A stretch of DNA of 64,000 nt from Agelaius tricolor (taxonomy: Eukaryota > Chordata > Aves > Passeriformes > Icteridae): the NCBI GenBank assembly GCA_023055355.1, contig JALJCS010000004.1:19246244-19310243 (forward strand), read 5' to 3'. This document shows, piece after piece, positions 24,491-35,830 of this stretch. Positions within the stretch are counted from its first letter, which is position 1. Every line of letters begins with the position of its first letter. The notes under the pieces were generated by a model that saw only the letters and a program-made list of their open reading frames with translations, ran no database searches and was not told where the DNA came from. A program made the translations under genes and the position numbers.

Positions 24491-27289
24491 GATGTGTAAG
24501 GAGTGAAAGTTGAGTTATCTCTGTAGAGCAGTTACAGAAAACTCTGGTTAATTGGTATACATTCTTAATGATACCACTGTGATGGTCAAAAAACACTAAG
24601 ATCATAAAACTATCTTTAATATGGCAAAAAATGTATTTTCATGAGGAAGAGGAAGTCAGGATAAACTTAGTCACATACAGTTTTTCCCTTGAACTCTTTA
24701 TGATTATTCTATAAGGACATAGGTCACATTCTAGGTTAGTTTAATTAGGAAAGGGGTAATAAATGCTTTTCATTTTCTGTGGATTGGCAAGTACAGAAAT
24801 AATTATTTTAAACAGGACTTTGCTATAAATGGAATTCAGTTTTTAACAGATCTTATCCGGGTGGAAGTTAAGGTTCTTACTTAAGCTTTAGAGAGGCATT
24901 TATATGCTTAAAATATCATAAGCTTTGCTAATAAAATTTCTTTCTGTAACTTATCTTTTCCCATTTTCCTTCATCTACAAATGATCCTACTTTTTTCTTT
25001 GCTTTATTGAAATTTTATAGCCTAATTCCACCTGTTTAGGTTGTTTTGCTATTAGCCATCTACCTCCTATATTTTCTATTTTCACTTCTTTGGTTGGTGG
25101 ATGTTTTTTTCCTTTTTTAAAATAACACTGGAGAGACACAGAAGAGTGTTTTATTTGCTCTCTATGGAGTTAAGAAGACACTTTGCTTGAACAACCAGTA
25201 GCCTTTGACCTAGAATCCCTTCTGGCAATTTTCATTTTTTCTTTCTATACTATTAGTCATTTGATAGGCTCAGACTAATCCAAATCAAAACTAAACTGTT
25301 TATATTAGCTGAGCAGAGATCACTATAAACTTCCCATCAGAATTTTTCAGTGTGTGCTGTCATCACTGTACCTGTGGACAAGCTTACCAAAGTGTTGCAG
25401 AGATGTTCTCTCAGACACAGGGGATTTTTTTCCTATGTTAAAATTTAGTAGCTCCTTGCACTATTTTAGTAAATGGTCAAAGTTGGAAGATGAAGAATAG
25501 ATTTATTTAACCAAGCAAATGCTATTATTATCTTAGAAAGAGAATTGTTGCAATAAATGAAAGTCTAAGAATAAAATAAAAAATGTTTTCATAATTAAAT
25601 TAAAAGGATTTATTCATTAAAGAATTAGTGTCTCTAGAATGAGAGAGAATACTAAAATGCAAGTTTCATTCCTTGCAAGTAACCACAGGCTGTGATCAGG
25701 ATTACTTTCAGACATTTTAAATATTTCAAGGTAGTTGTCAGTTTAACAAAATGTATTGAATTTGACAAAAATAACTTCCCATATTTTATTATTGGTCACA
25801 GGATCTTGCTTATTTGTTCCTACAGTTTTTCTGTGAATTTGTTGTCTTTATCTTAAAATAGATTAGGATCTGTTTTATTTTATTTTAAAAGCTATTTTAG
25901 AATTTCACTTCTCTGACAGTCAGAAAATTTCTGATCTATATAACCATGCCACAGATCTTCAATGCATTCATAAAAGTAGTCCTATCCTTCATGACATTCA
26001 GGTTAGGAGAGGGATTCAGAATTCTCTTAACTGAGGATAGAAAATTGTAATGGTGTAGCTGATAATGTAATGCAAACACTTTCCACTGCAGAAGTCTCTC
26101 AGGAATGACAGCTGATAGATTTCTCCACCAAATACTCACTTAGATGATATTTTGGATACATTACAGGAACTAGCAAAAAACCTCACAAAAGTTCAGCTTG
26201 AGAAAGCCTCTCAGATCAAGATACCTTGAACTGATTGAATTAATTTTAGGTAACAAGATAGACAAAATTGGAGTTAAACATATGGTTTCATTATTCTTAT
26301 TCCCATAAAAATATGTAAAAGCATGTATTTTATTAAAATAAGTAAATAATCTTTTCAGAATGACTACACTGAAAAGTTTCATCTTGAACTGGAGAGTTCT
26401 AGAGATTTAAAGGTAAAGAAGAATGAAATTATAAACAGTATAGAAGCTTCTGTCCTAAGGAAGGAAGGGGAACATTAAGCAAGAAGGGGCTACCTAGATG
26501 AATCATCCCTTTGTAAACACTAGAAAGAAGAGGTGGATGCTTTAGGAAACAATATCTGACAGCAACGAAACTATAAAAAGGCCTTTCCAACTATATCTGT
26601 CCAATAACAATTTTTGACGTAAGAAATGGTAAAAAAAAATAAACCAAAGGGAAAAACTGAAACTGGTCCATACCGACATACAGACTAAAAACAAGATCAA
26701 AAAATAATGTACATTTTCATTAAGTAGGTAAGATATGACAATAATTATTGCCCTAGTAGGAACTATGAAAAAAAAATATGTCCACAGCTGAGTTGGAAGT
26801 AATTTATACCTTGTTCCTGAGGGAATGAGGTAGGGGAGAGGGAAAGAGGATCACATTACCACTATTGCAAAATAGTAGTGGCTAAAAAATCCCAGCTTAT
26901 GTTATGAAATCTTAAAAAGCTATGGAACAGTCTCTTCTGGAGCATCCAAGAACTGTGAAACAGCAAACATGTTATCTATTCACACAACCAGAAAAAGCGG
27001 TAGGCAACTCTAGATCTCTGATTGAATGCAAATCTGTGCAGTTTTGCAAGAGTTTGTGAAGCCAGTAATCAAGGGCATGGAGAAAGAAAATGTTATAAAA
27101 TAAAACACTATTTTTATCAGAGGTTAGAGTTTATGATATCAGACTAACCTAACATCTCTTTTTCATAAGATAATTCACCTCTTAATCAATAAGAATGCAG
27201 TAAACATCTAGCTAGATACAAGTAAATCTTTTCATTCAGCACCTCAGGAGAATTTATCCTGTAAAGTGATGAAATGCAGTTATTAATTC
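24491..27289. other. Gene-free AT-rich sequence
   Basis: No gene, RNA or mobile element recognised. No open frame exceeds 70 codons. Simple A-rich runs occur near 25560-25620 and 26628-26641. Confidence 0.6.
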
Positions 27290-27470
27290 AGAACCAGTAA
27301 GATGGTGCATTGTGTGTCCTTGGACATGTGCTGGAAGCTGGGGGCTGCAGGGCCAGCCTCAGTGAGGCAAGGCTGGAGCCACAGCCTGCCAGCCAGTGCA
27401 GACAGTTCTGTCAGACCCACTGCAGCACACAGCTGAGCCCTCAGACAAGCTGATGGCACCTGTGGGAAAG

Positions 27471-27490
27471 CATATTTAAGAAGGGATAAA
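27471..27490 (+). promoter_or_regulatory. LTR TATA-like promoter region
   Basis: A 'catatttaagaagggataaaaac' context lies about 180 bp from the inferred LTR start, followed by the R-like region. In an LTR this is where the TATA box sits. Activity today is unlikely given the decay of the rest. Confidence 0.4.
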
Positions 27491-27632
27491 AACACTTCAC
27501 AGCAGCTGTGAGAGAGGGGGAGAGGAGTGAGGGGAAAAAAAAAAAAAGAAAAAAAAAGGTGAGAGACTACCCTGCAGACACCAAGGTCACTGAAGGAAGG
27601 AGAGGAGATGCTTCAGACACATGTGGACACGT

Positions 27633-27669
27633 CAGAGGAATCTCTGCTCTTGGAGCAGAGATTCCTCTG
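27633..27669. repeat. 17-bp perfect inverted repeat, 3-base loop
   Basis: Arms at 27633-27649 and 27653-27669 are exact reverse complements around the loop TTG. The structure lies inside the LTR, just before the 'ctgcagcccctggtgaagaccatgg' unit. Confidence 0.95.
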
Positions 27670-28626
27670 CAGCCCCTGGTGAAGACCATGGTGAGGCAGA
27701 CCAGGGAGTTCCGCAAGGTGGCAGGTATCCATCTGCAGCCTGTGGAGAACCCTCTGCCAAAGCTGGTGGGCATGCCCTGAGGAAGGTACCTGTGGAAAAC
27801 CCTCACCAGCACAGGTTTTCTGATAGAAACTGTGGCCCTTGGAAGACCCATGCTGGAGCAGGATGAAACGGAAGAAAATGCAGCAGCAGGGAGCTGTTAA
27901 GATTCTATTCCTGTTTCCCTGAGCCAGGGAAATAGAGGACATGAGAGTATAGAAATGAAACAGAGTTTGAGAAGAATGGGATGTGGCAAGGGCATTTTAG
28001 CTTTTGTTCTTTTTTGTTCAGCATTCCTCTCAGTTTTTCATTGGTGATATATGAAATTAATTGCTCCAAATTGAGATTATTTTGCCTGTGATGGTAATAG
28101 ATGAATGAACTCTGCTTATATCTCAACAATCTTCTCCATCTAAACTGACAAAGCATAATGGGTAATATCAAAAGGCTAGTTATTACAGTAATGGAGTTGG
28201 GAGGCCCAACTTGACACGTACAGCCCACACCCACCACAACCATTTTCACTAGTTACTTCCTCGTGGTATGCACCTATGACATTGTAGATGAAAAGGTCAG
28301 AATATGCAGCCTCTGTTGAAGAGATGACTCAAGTGATATTGTCCTGCACCATAGTATAACAGAGTGGGAGTAAGAAGTAGACATACAGTTTTAAATTGGG
28401 TTATTGGGGACCAGTGAAAAGACAGACCTTTTGGTCCTGTTACTTTATTTCCTGCTTTTACTTTCTCCTCTCTCAATGCGCCTTGTTCCTTCTCTGTGAT
28501 TAATTTCCATCCTCTTTATCCTATTGAGCAGAAAGATTCATGCTAGGGGACAGCACCTTGTCGGAAGACCAAGTTTTCATTATTGAACAGAAAATCTGGG
28601 CTTCTATCCGAGTTGTTGTAGTAGCA

Positions 28627-28640
28627 GTTGCTATGGTGAC
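28627..28640 (-). promoter_or_regulatory. RFX-type X-box
   Basis: The minus strand reads GTCACCATAGCAAC, an exact fit to the RFX consensus GTNRCC(N)RGYAAC with a 2-base spacer. RFX factors bind such sites at ciliary-gene promoters and other enhancers. No CpG island or gene start is visible nearby, so an isolated chance match or a distal element is possible. Confidence 0.4.
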
Positions 28641-29822
28641 ACACAGGTTGCAAGAGTGGCTCTGATTCTCCCTCACAATTTTTGACTCTATGATAAAGCA
28701 GTTGTTGCATCTGTGAATGTTTTTTGATTAGTTTTCTTTAGTGAATCTCTGTGAGGCCTTAAGCTCTTCATTGTCCCTTATCCATTTGTGTGAATAGATT
28801 ATGTCAGTCCCGACTGAAGCTAAAAATCAAGGCGTGAAGCAGAGGGACTTACTAATTCCTCTCAGATGATTGCTATTGGTAGATTTGGCTGCCAGATAAT
28901 CAAGGAAAAGGGGAAGTTCAAGAGTAGGTGTGAACAGTCTCCAAACTAAGCTTCATTTTAATTCCCAGCTAACCTTGTTTTATTTGCTTTACACTGAAGG
29001 CAGGCAACGGTGACTTCTAAACTTGCCACTTTGGCACTGCATGTATGAAAAGGAATCTCAAACTGTTAGTATTTAGAATAACATAAGAAAAGACCAGATA
29101 ATTATGAAAGTGGTTACTGTATAACCCCATATTAGGTCCCTTGAAAAGCAAGGGGAAAATAGCTATTTCTATCCTTCCCCATTAATATCCCACTATGTTC
29201 GCACCCACTTTTAGGTTAAGCAGCAGACAAGGGATTTGATCTCCTGTTTGCAACAACTTCATTGTTCAGACATGACAGCCTCACATACTAGAGTGCAGAA
29301 AAGAAGTTAATTCCTGTACAAACCAGGTACATGCTCATAGGTGCAGTCCTGAGTAATTATCAAACTAAAAAGAGAAGATAACAGACTTGGTTTTTTAATC
29401 CCTGTTTATCCTGCTTAGGAATCACGAAAGTAAAAGCAAGTTGTTACATTGCTGCAATGTTTCCAGCCTCATCTAGAACATTTTTAATGCCAGTTTATTA
29501 CTTCTGTCAACCCTTTTTTCCCTGTAACAGCCAATAAATAGAGCAATGTATTTCCTCAAGTATCTTGTCTAAATAACCTTTACTTAAATACATAAGGAGA
29601 CACTTTCTCTCTCATTCTCCCATCTCTCTGATTTCTGGCACAATCAGACAACTTAATTTACCCTTTATGTGCTCCTTTTTGCCAGCTTTCAAGCTGTCCT
29701 CAACAGGTTATGCAGCCAGTGTCCAAAAGAACTTCTATTTTATGATGCACCAGCTACTCTAAGATCTACTGTACAGTTGAAGAGGTCCACTCTTCTTCCC
29801 AAGCCATGTGGTTTTTTTCCAG

Positions 29823-29868
29823 GGTGCATCAGCCAATGCCTCAATCTTGACCATGAACCAGAAAACTG
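29823..29868 (+). other. Possible 46-bp internal exon
   Basis: A T-rich tract ending in CAG (29811-29822) is followed by 46 bases and then a strong donor context, AACTG/GTGAGC, at 29864-29874. One frame reads GASANASILTMNQKT without stops. There is no recognised protein and no partner exon, so this could be a non-coding exon, a pseudo-exon or chance. Confidence 0.15.
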
Positions 29869-32399
29869 GTGAGCACTTTATTCAAATTCCTGATGATTTC
29901 TCTGAGTAGTTAATTTATTTTTATGCATGTCTCAGCATGATCCAGATTGTTCTTTACTTACCTACTTCTTTCTACAGCTCTAACTGCTTACTGAGCAGTT
30001 TTATTGATAAGACTTACAAAATCCAATTTAATTTTAATAAGAATTAAACAATTCACAGTGAAAGAAGAAGGGGAAGTCAGATTTTTGTTAAAGCATTTTT
30101 TGTCCCAGTTTGTGCTCTTACCCTTTATTTTTGTTCTGGTTAAATTACAAAAATACAAAAGATCAAGTTAGAAATGCCATATTTGTATTTGAAAATTAAT
30201 TTTTCAAATGTTGTTAGCTTTTGTTTTATCTGTTCCTCTGTACATAGATATGGCTCCTGCAAAGTGCTATGATTTCTGTAGAAGAGTTTTGCAGTGGCTA
30301 ACTTTCTAACAAAGTTTTTCTGACTGCATCATTATATTACACATATTCGTCCTACACCTCTGACTGAAACAAAATAGCAGCTCTAGGTAGAATTGCTTAA
30401 TTAAATTGCTATTATTTTCTTGTTCTTACTCCCTTTTATAATTCCAAATCATAGTCTTGTGTTAATCTGAATGCTCTTGAAAGTGAAAAATACATAATTG
30501 TTCTATAAACCTATTTTCTTTTCTCCACTTAGGTAGTTGTATAGCCTCTAGATTGATGATATGACAGCATCTTTCTAGCTCTACACAGTTATTAGAAAGG
30601 AAATTTAACTATAATCTCAGTCAACTTCAGGCTACCACTGAATAGAAATGTGGTCTTGTGTAAAACATGCCTTGCAACAAATTGGATGTGACAAGCAGGG
30701 AAGATCAGTAGATTACAGTTCTGAAATTGTAAGAAGAATGGTTATACTCTAACCTATGTTTATTATAGACTCTGCCAGGACAATAGAAAAGTCAAGTGTA
30801 ATTTTCTATTCTCTTCACTGTCTTTGTCCAGTAGAGGCATTGTTAAAAATATAATTTCTAACAGCATCATGTCAAGTAAATCAGAATATTGTAATAGAAA
30901 AGTACCTTGGCCTTTACACTTCTTTGCAATTTGATTGGCTTGTCATTATTCTCCTTCCTAATATTTGAGTGAAGCTGTAAACAGGTAAAGAGCTGCAGTG
31001 CCAGCTAACCATGAAATTGAACAGGTCAATGCATCATGACACTTAACATCCTATTCATTTGTTTTTCTCTTGCAGTACAAGTGCTGAAACAGAAACTGAG
31101 AGAGACAGATATTTTTCCCTTTTGTCATTAATTGGAAATAGATAAAATTGTGATTTAGCTTTGCTTCAGATTCAGAACAGTTGATCCCTGATTTCTTTTC
31201 ACCAAGGAAACTAAATGAATGCAGCAAAACTAAGGACTACTTTTGTTGACCTCTGTGATTAAAAAGTGGACATGCTAAGTTTAGTCAATATTTCTGTCTT
31301 CATATAGCACACACAAATTTTATTTATAAACAAAATAGCATTCTATATAGCACAATCTTCTCTGTGCTCTTCAAAACCAGAGGATTCTTCTTTAATCCAT
31401 GCTACAGAGTGATTTAAGTTACTTCTACTATCTAACCTAATTTTTCATTATCACTTCCAAAGGTGTGATAAGGGTGCTCTGAAAGATGGAGAGAGCTAAT
31501 AGACTCTTGATCTCTGAATTTTCACTGATTTAAACATTTAAGCACTGATTTAAGCATGCAGCTTCAATCACAAAGGTGATTACTATTGTTGCCAAAGAAT
31601 ATTAAAAGCTTAATCATGGTATATATTTAATATGTAACAGAAAGCAAGGAATAATGAAAGCTACAAAATGCCTTAGCTAGATATGACTGTGATTGTCTAT
31701 TGATAAATGTAGATTTGTATATACCTCTTTGATTCGAAGTACAACTTTTAACTGTGTGGGATGATAGAACATAATGTGTTTTCCTCCTTAAATTAGCCAA
31801 GGCACAAAACTTAATATTTGTGTTTCCTTTATGTTAGAGAAGAATAAACAATATGGGATCCCTTGTAAAGTGTTCTGGGACAAATTTAACACTTGAAAAA
31901 TTTTTAATAAATATCAGTCAGGACAGTGAATTTTTGCTGTTTCAATACTCTGCATCATGTGAAAACACTGGGCCTTTGCCTCTACTAAGTAAAGATTTCA
32001 AAATGCATGAGAAAACCACAGAAATGTGTTCCACATGTTAAACTATTAATACTTCCAAAATTTAATAAAATACTTTCAAATATATCTTTTCAAGGTTAAG
32101 AGAACTGCAATGAACATTTATTTTTCTTATTCCCAATACTTAATATAATAAGAATGGCTAAGAATGCCTAAATAATCACACATTCCATAAAAGACAGGGT
32201 TCTGCTCCTTCCCTTTCAAAATAATTGCAAAATGCTTTCTGACTGAAACAGGCACAGGTACAAATAGCACTCTGGCTAGTTGAAAAGTAGAATACAATTT
32301 ACATTGAGAATTTAGTGAACAGTCTTATGATATTCTAGGTCTACTGCCTTAGTGAACTAAGCTTGCTGCATGAATTGATGCAGACTAATGTGATTCCAC

Positions 32400-32418
32400 A
32401 AAAAAAAAAAAAAAAAAA
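32400..32418. repeat. Poly(A) tract, 19 bases
   Basis: An uninterrupted A run without an evident retroposed body upstream. Confidence 0.85.
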
Positions 32419-33638
32419 GGACATTAAAGTAGCCAATGACATTGTTATGAATTTGGTTTAAAATATTGCTCCCAGGAATAGAGCCAGATTTGAAGCTAGA
32501 GTGGACTTTTACCTTCTGCTAAATTAGAATATCTTTTGTGTGTTCTAAGCAGAATTGCTGACACAATCTAGATCAAAACAGTCTGAAATGCATGGCTTTA
32601 ATAGAGTTGTGCAATCGCTTCCATTAGCATAAATGCCTTCTGCAACACAAGTAAAACAAAACTCTCCATTTACTGAACACAGCACAGTTTTGTGTGTTTT
32701 TATCATCTGTGATTTATGAAAGAATGGATCACAGTAAGACCAGCAGGTTTCCAGAAAGAAATGTTTCAGCAAATGACTTCTAAAAATTAAAATCTCTACT
32801 CAAACTCAGATTACCAACTCATAGTCATGATTTAATCAAGAACTTAAAAATGCATCTAACAACTTTCACATGATTGGCTATAAAGCACCAACTTTCTTCT
32901 GTCTTCTCTTCTATGGATCTTATTCTTTGTGAAGGACTGAAAATGCTTGGCTCATTAAAGCCTACTTAACAGAGATATGGATGCAGATGCAGAGCAGTAC
33001 CACAAACTTAACCTAACTGGGACTTCAGGTATCATAACTGTAGCCTGAGGGAAGAAAAATAAATGTTCAGCGGTGGAGGTACAAAGGCATATCACTAGGT
33101 TGCCACTGCAACACCTAAACTAAGGCCCCTTTCCAAAAGCCCAGTTTTGAGAGATGGTAAAAAAATCTAAAACCATTGCTGTTATCCTGGACTCATGGAT
33201 TGTTATTTGTTCCAGGTAGATTAATTTATTTCTTCTATGATTCCACCAGCTTTTCCTTCATCTGAAAGCAGGCAGGCTGTGAACCTCTTGATGGTCCCAG
33301 AGTTCCCTGAAAGCTGCTTTTGCACTTTGGAGGTTTCATTCTAGCCCCATGTTTCTTTTCCGTAAAGCAAATTTTTTCCTTGCCTCCAACCCTGCCTGCC
33401 TGCAAGATGGCTGCAATCTTTTGGACAGAAATACAACTTGAGTAATATATATAGACTGCATTCACTCTTCAAGGCATTTCTGCTCATATTTCTGAGCTTC
33501 CAAGACAAGTAACAAATTGAATCTTCCACATGTGGCATAAGGGATACTGTGTTATATCCTTTCAGAAGGAGGACTTTGTTTTCCAATGGGATATTTAAAT
33601 ATCTAAATCTTTTTTCCAGACCTGTCTCTTAATTTATG

Positions 33639-33697
33639 TCTTCCTTCTCCTCTCTCCCCTTCTCCCCCACTCTTTCCCCTTCTTCTTTCTTTCTTTT
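33639..33697 (+). repeat. Polypyrimidine tract
   Basis: Fifty-nine bases contain only C and T except for a single A at 33669. Such tracts can form intramolecular triplex DNA; here there is only partial mirror symmetry. It is not followed by an obvious splice acceptor AG in good context. Confidence 0.85.
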
Positions 33698-35189
33698 GGA
33701 GACTAGAAAAATTAACTTTGCTTGTACTGTGCCTTGAACCCAAGTATGCCACCATGTAAACAGCATCTATTATGTTGTTTACAATAGCATAGCTGTTGTA
33801 AAACAGCTGTTGTTTCTACTACCACTATTGATACAGGACAAGAAAACAAATGGATAAAAAAGTACCATATAAGGTAGAAAGAGAAAATTAGCTCATTTGG
33901 GCTTTTTCAGTTCCACTGTAGAATAAATAGCTACTAAAGAGATTTTACTGATTCTCTTAAAATAATATTTTAAAGCTCCTTATCTGTCTTTTTGCTGTGA
34001 CATGAAAGTTCCAGTGGCACTCCCAGTGTTTTAAGGAGAAGCTGCTTAGTCCAAACTGAATCAAAAAATATTTGTCTTAGAATGCCAGGAAAAAAAATCA
34101 TAATCTCTTTTATGTGATACACTGTTGTCTGTTGTTATGTGAAAGAGTTTGCTATTCCTTTAAAAGGCAGCATCTGCAATTTCTGCAAGTGTTTCAATTC
34201 AACTTAATATACTGAAAAACTGTAGCCTTTCTTATAAAAATGAGCTTTGTGATAAACCAGTCTCTTAGGTAACACAAAAGACAAAATTAGCCAATGTCAA
34301 AAATTTTACATTGCACATTTTGTGGCATTGATTGCAGAAGACACTACCTTAAGGCAGAAACTGATTACCAGGTTAGAAAGGCAGGACAGTTGTTTTAAGC
34401 CTTGATCTTCAGGAAGGTGCAGTGGTGAAAACTGGCAGGGTTCTCAGATATGATAACAATGACTTCTAGGACAAATTACAAGATTAGAGTTGAAAACAAT
34501 TATTTGCACAACATGGTTAAACTCATTCTGTTTTTCTAAAAATATTTTTAATGGTGAAAAATATGTTCTTGTGGGATATTTGATTTGTCTGATTTTGGGA
34601 ATCATATGCCTTTCATCTTCCAGCAATGGTCTATATTTTCAGCTAGTATGATAGTAAAATAAGGAGGATGCCCTTCCTATAAAGACAGCAAGCAAGAAGC
34701 AGAGTGTGGAGAAAGTAATGGATAAAGCAGATTTCATAATATAAATTTAATTTTAGCTGTTCATAATAACTCGTCCTTGGCAAATTTAAATGAATTGAGA
34801 TTAAATGAGGAGTAGCAACTCTCTTCTTCTCTTTTCCTCTGAACAAATTCAGAAAAAAAGTCTGTAAATAAGAACTATACTCATGTTGAGAGTCATGGTG
34901 ACTTTTCTCAATCACTCTAGGACTTTGAAGGATGGATGTGGAGTTTGGCAGTGCATTGGTTGTAGTGGAAGGAATTATGCTTTTAATCATGCTTAGGAAA
35001 AGGAATCTGTATTTAGAAAAGTGGATGAGTTACCTTAAGCCAGCTTTTCACACCTTTTCATTATATTCTGTAGTAGAATCCTTCAATTTCTCTTTCTACT
35101 TGTGCTTTCTTTTCCTTTCTTACTGTCACTTAGGCTCTGTTAACAACAGAACTGGATCACTGAACACGGTGTAGTGCAAATACAAATGA
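33698..35189. other. Gene-free sequence
   Basis: Nothing recognisable. The longest open frame is 115 codons (34643-34990, minus), without a domain; its opposite strand also carries an 80-codon frame, so both are probably chance. Confidence 0.5.
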
Positions 35190-35830
35190 GACTACCTTCT
35201 TAGGATCCTTTCACAAAATCCAGTAGAACTGGCCTGAAGAACTATAAATGGGCGGTCCCCCATCCTTTGCTGATACAAGCTGCTTTCTGAAAAATATCTG
35301 GCAAGATGGAAAGCAGAAAGAGAAGTAGACCAATTGAGACATTTAGCTGAGTGACAGATGAGCACAAAGAACAAAAGACTGGGGACAGTTCTGGTGCTCC
35401 CAAACCCAGCTAGTCTAGCCTGGGACTGGAGGGATAGGAGAATGTAAGGAAGCAGAGGCTGGTGGCTACAGGTCTGTTTGAGATTCCAGAACTGGGAGCT
35501 CTGAACACAAAATGTTGCAGCTAGTTTCAAAGTGAAGAGGTTGGTCTCACATAGAGAGGCAGTGGCTGATGAGAGCCTAGGTTCAGGCCAAGCATCCAGC
35601 ACTTACTTGACTAGAAGTCTGGCAAGACTGTGATTGGTTAGGCAAAGAGTATGCAATGATGTTGCATATGTGATGGTTAGAGAATTAATGGATTCTGGCA
35701 CGGGGAATTTCAAATCTCCACTGGAAAGAAAAGTATAATAAAAACCCAGCAGTAAGAAGCCCATTTGAATGAACAAGCAGACTAAGGAAAAGGAGCAGAA
35801 ATAGCTGAGGGTCACTGTGTTGGCTTAACA
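35190..35830 (+). mobile_element. Possible LTR-like segment, unidentified
   Basis: Composition here is more balanced than in the flanks and edges look abrupt. In order it carries a CCAAT-type 'gtgattggtta' at 35630-35640, direct-repeat-like 'gcaatgatgttgcatatg', and a TATA-like 'agtataataaaaaccc' at 35730-35745, followed by an A/G-rich stretch. That is an LTR promoter layout. A 136-codon minus-strand frame (35192-35602) has no recognisable domain. The family and termini are not established; a unique regulatory region is the alternative. Confidence 0.28.

Larger units (their letters stand above)
27290..28240 (+). mobile_element. Solo LTR of an old avian endogenous retrovirus
   Basis: The block matches in order a widely dispersed avian LTR. 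It has a U3 with 'gatggtgcattgtgtgtcc' (27300) and 'cagacccactgcagcacacagctgagccctcagacaagctgatgg' (27412-27456). A TATA-like promoter follows at 27471-27490, and a purine-rich R region at 27507-27565. Next come loose units built around 'gtggagaaccc...gagcagg', a degraded polyadenylation region with 'ttggtgatatatgaaattaattgc' near 28041, and an ending in 'cccacaccaccac'-like sequence near 28225-28238. No gag, pol or env is present, so this is a solo LTR. The repeated units are fewer than usual, suggesting internal deletion. Frames of 90-114 codons cross it on both strands and have no coding value. Family identity is from recognition, not a search. Confidence 0.68.
28241..33638. other. Gene-free unique sequence
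   Basis: No interspersed repeat is recognisable. Slightly more balanced composition at 28440-29000. Candidate signals listed elsewhere are an RFX-type X-box (28627-28640) and a possible small exon (29823-29868). A 19-base A run ends at 32418. Confidence 0.5.

Noticed and set aside
27567..27942. Overlapping open frames on both strands within the LTR
   Set aside because: They read GC-rich LTR repeat units; LTRs of this kind do not encode a protein there.
34643..34990. 115-codon minus-strand open frame overlapping an 80-codon plus-strand frame
   Set aside because: Open frames on both strands in AT-rich DNA without any domain.
35192..35602. 136-codon minus-strand open frame
   Set aside because: No recognisable domain, and it sits in a segment that looks more like a dispersed-element or regulatory region.
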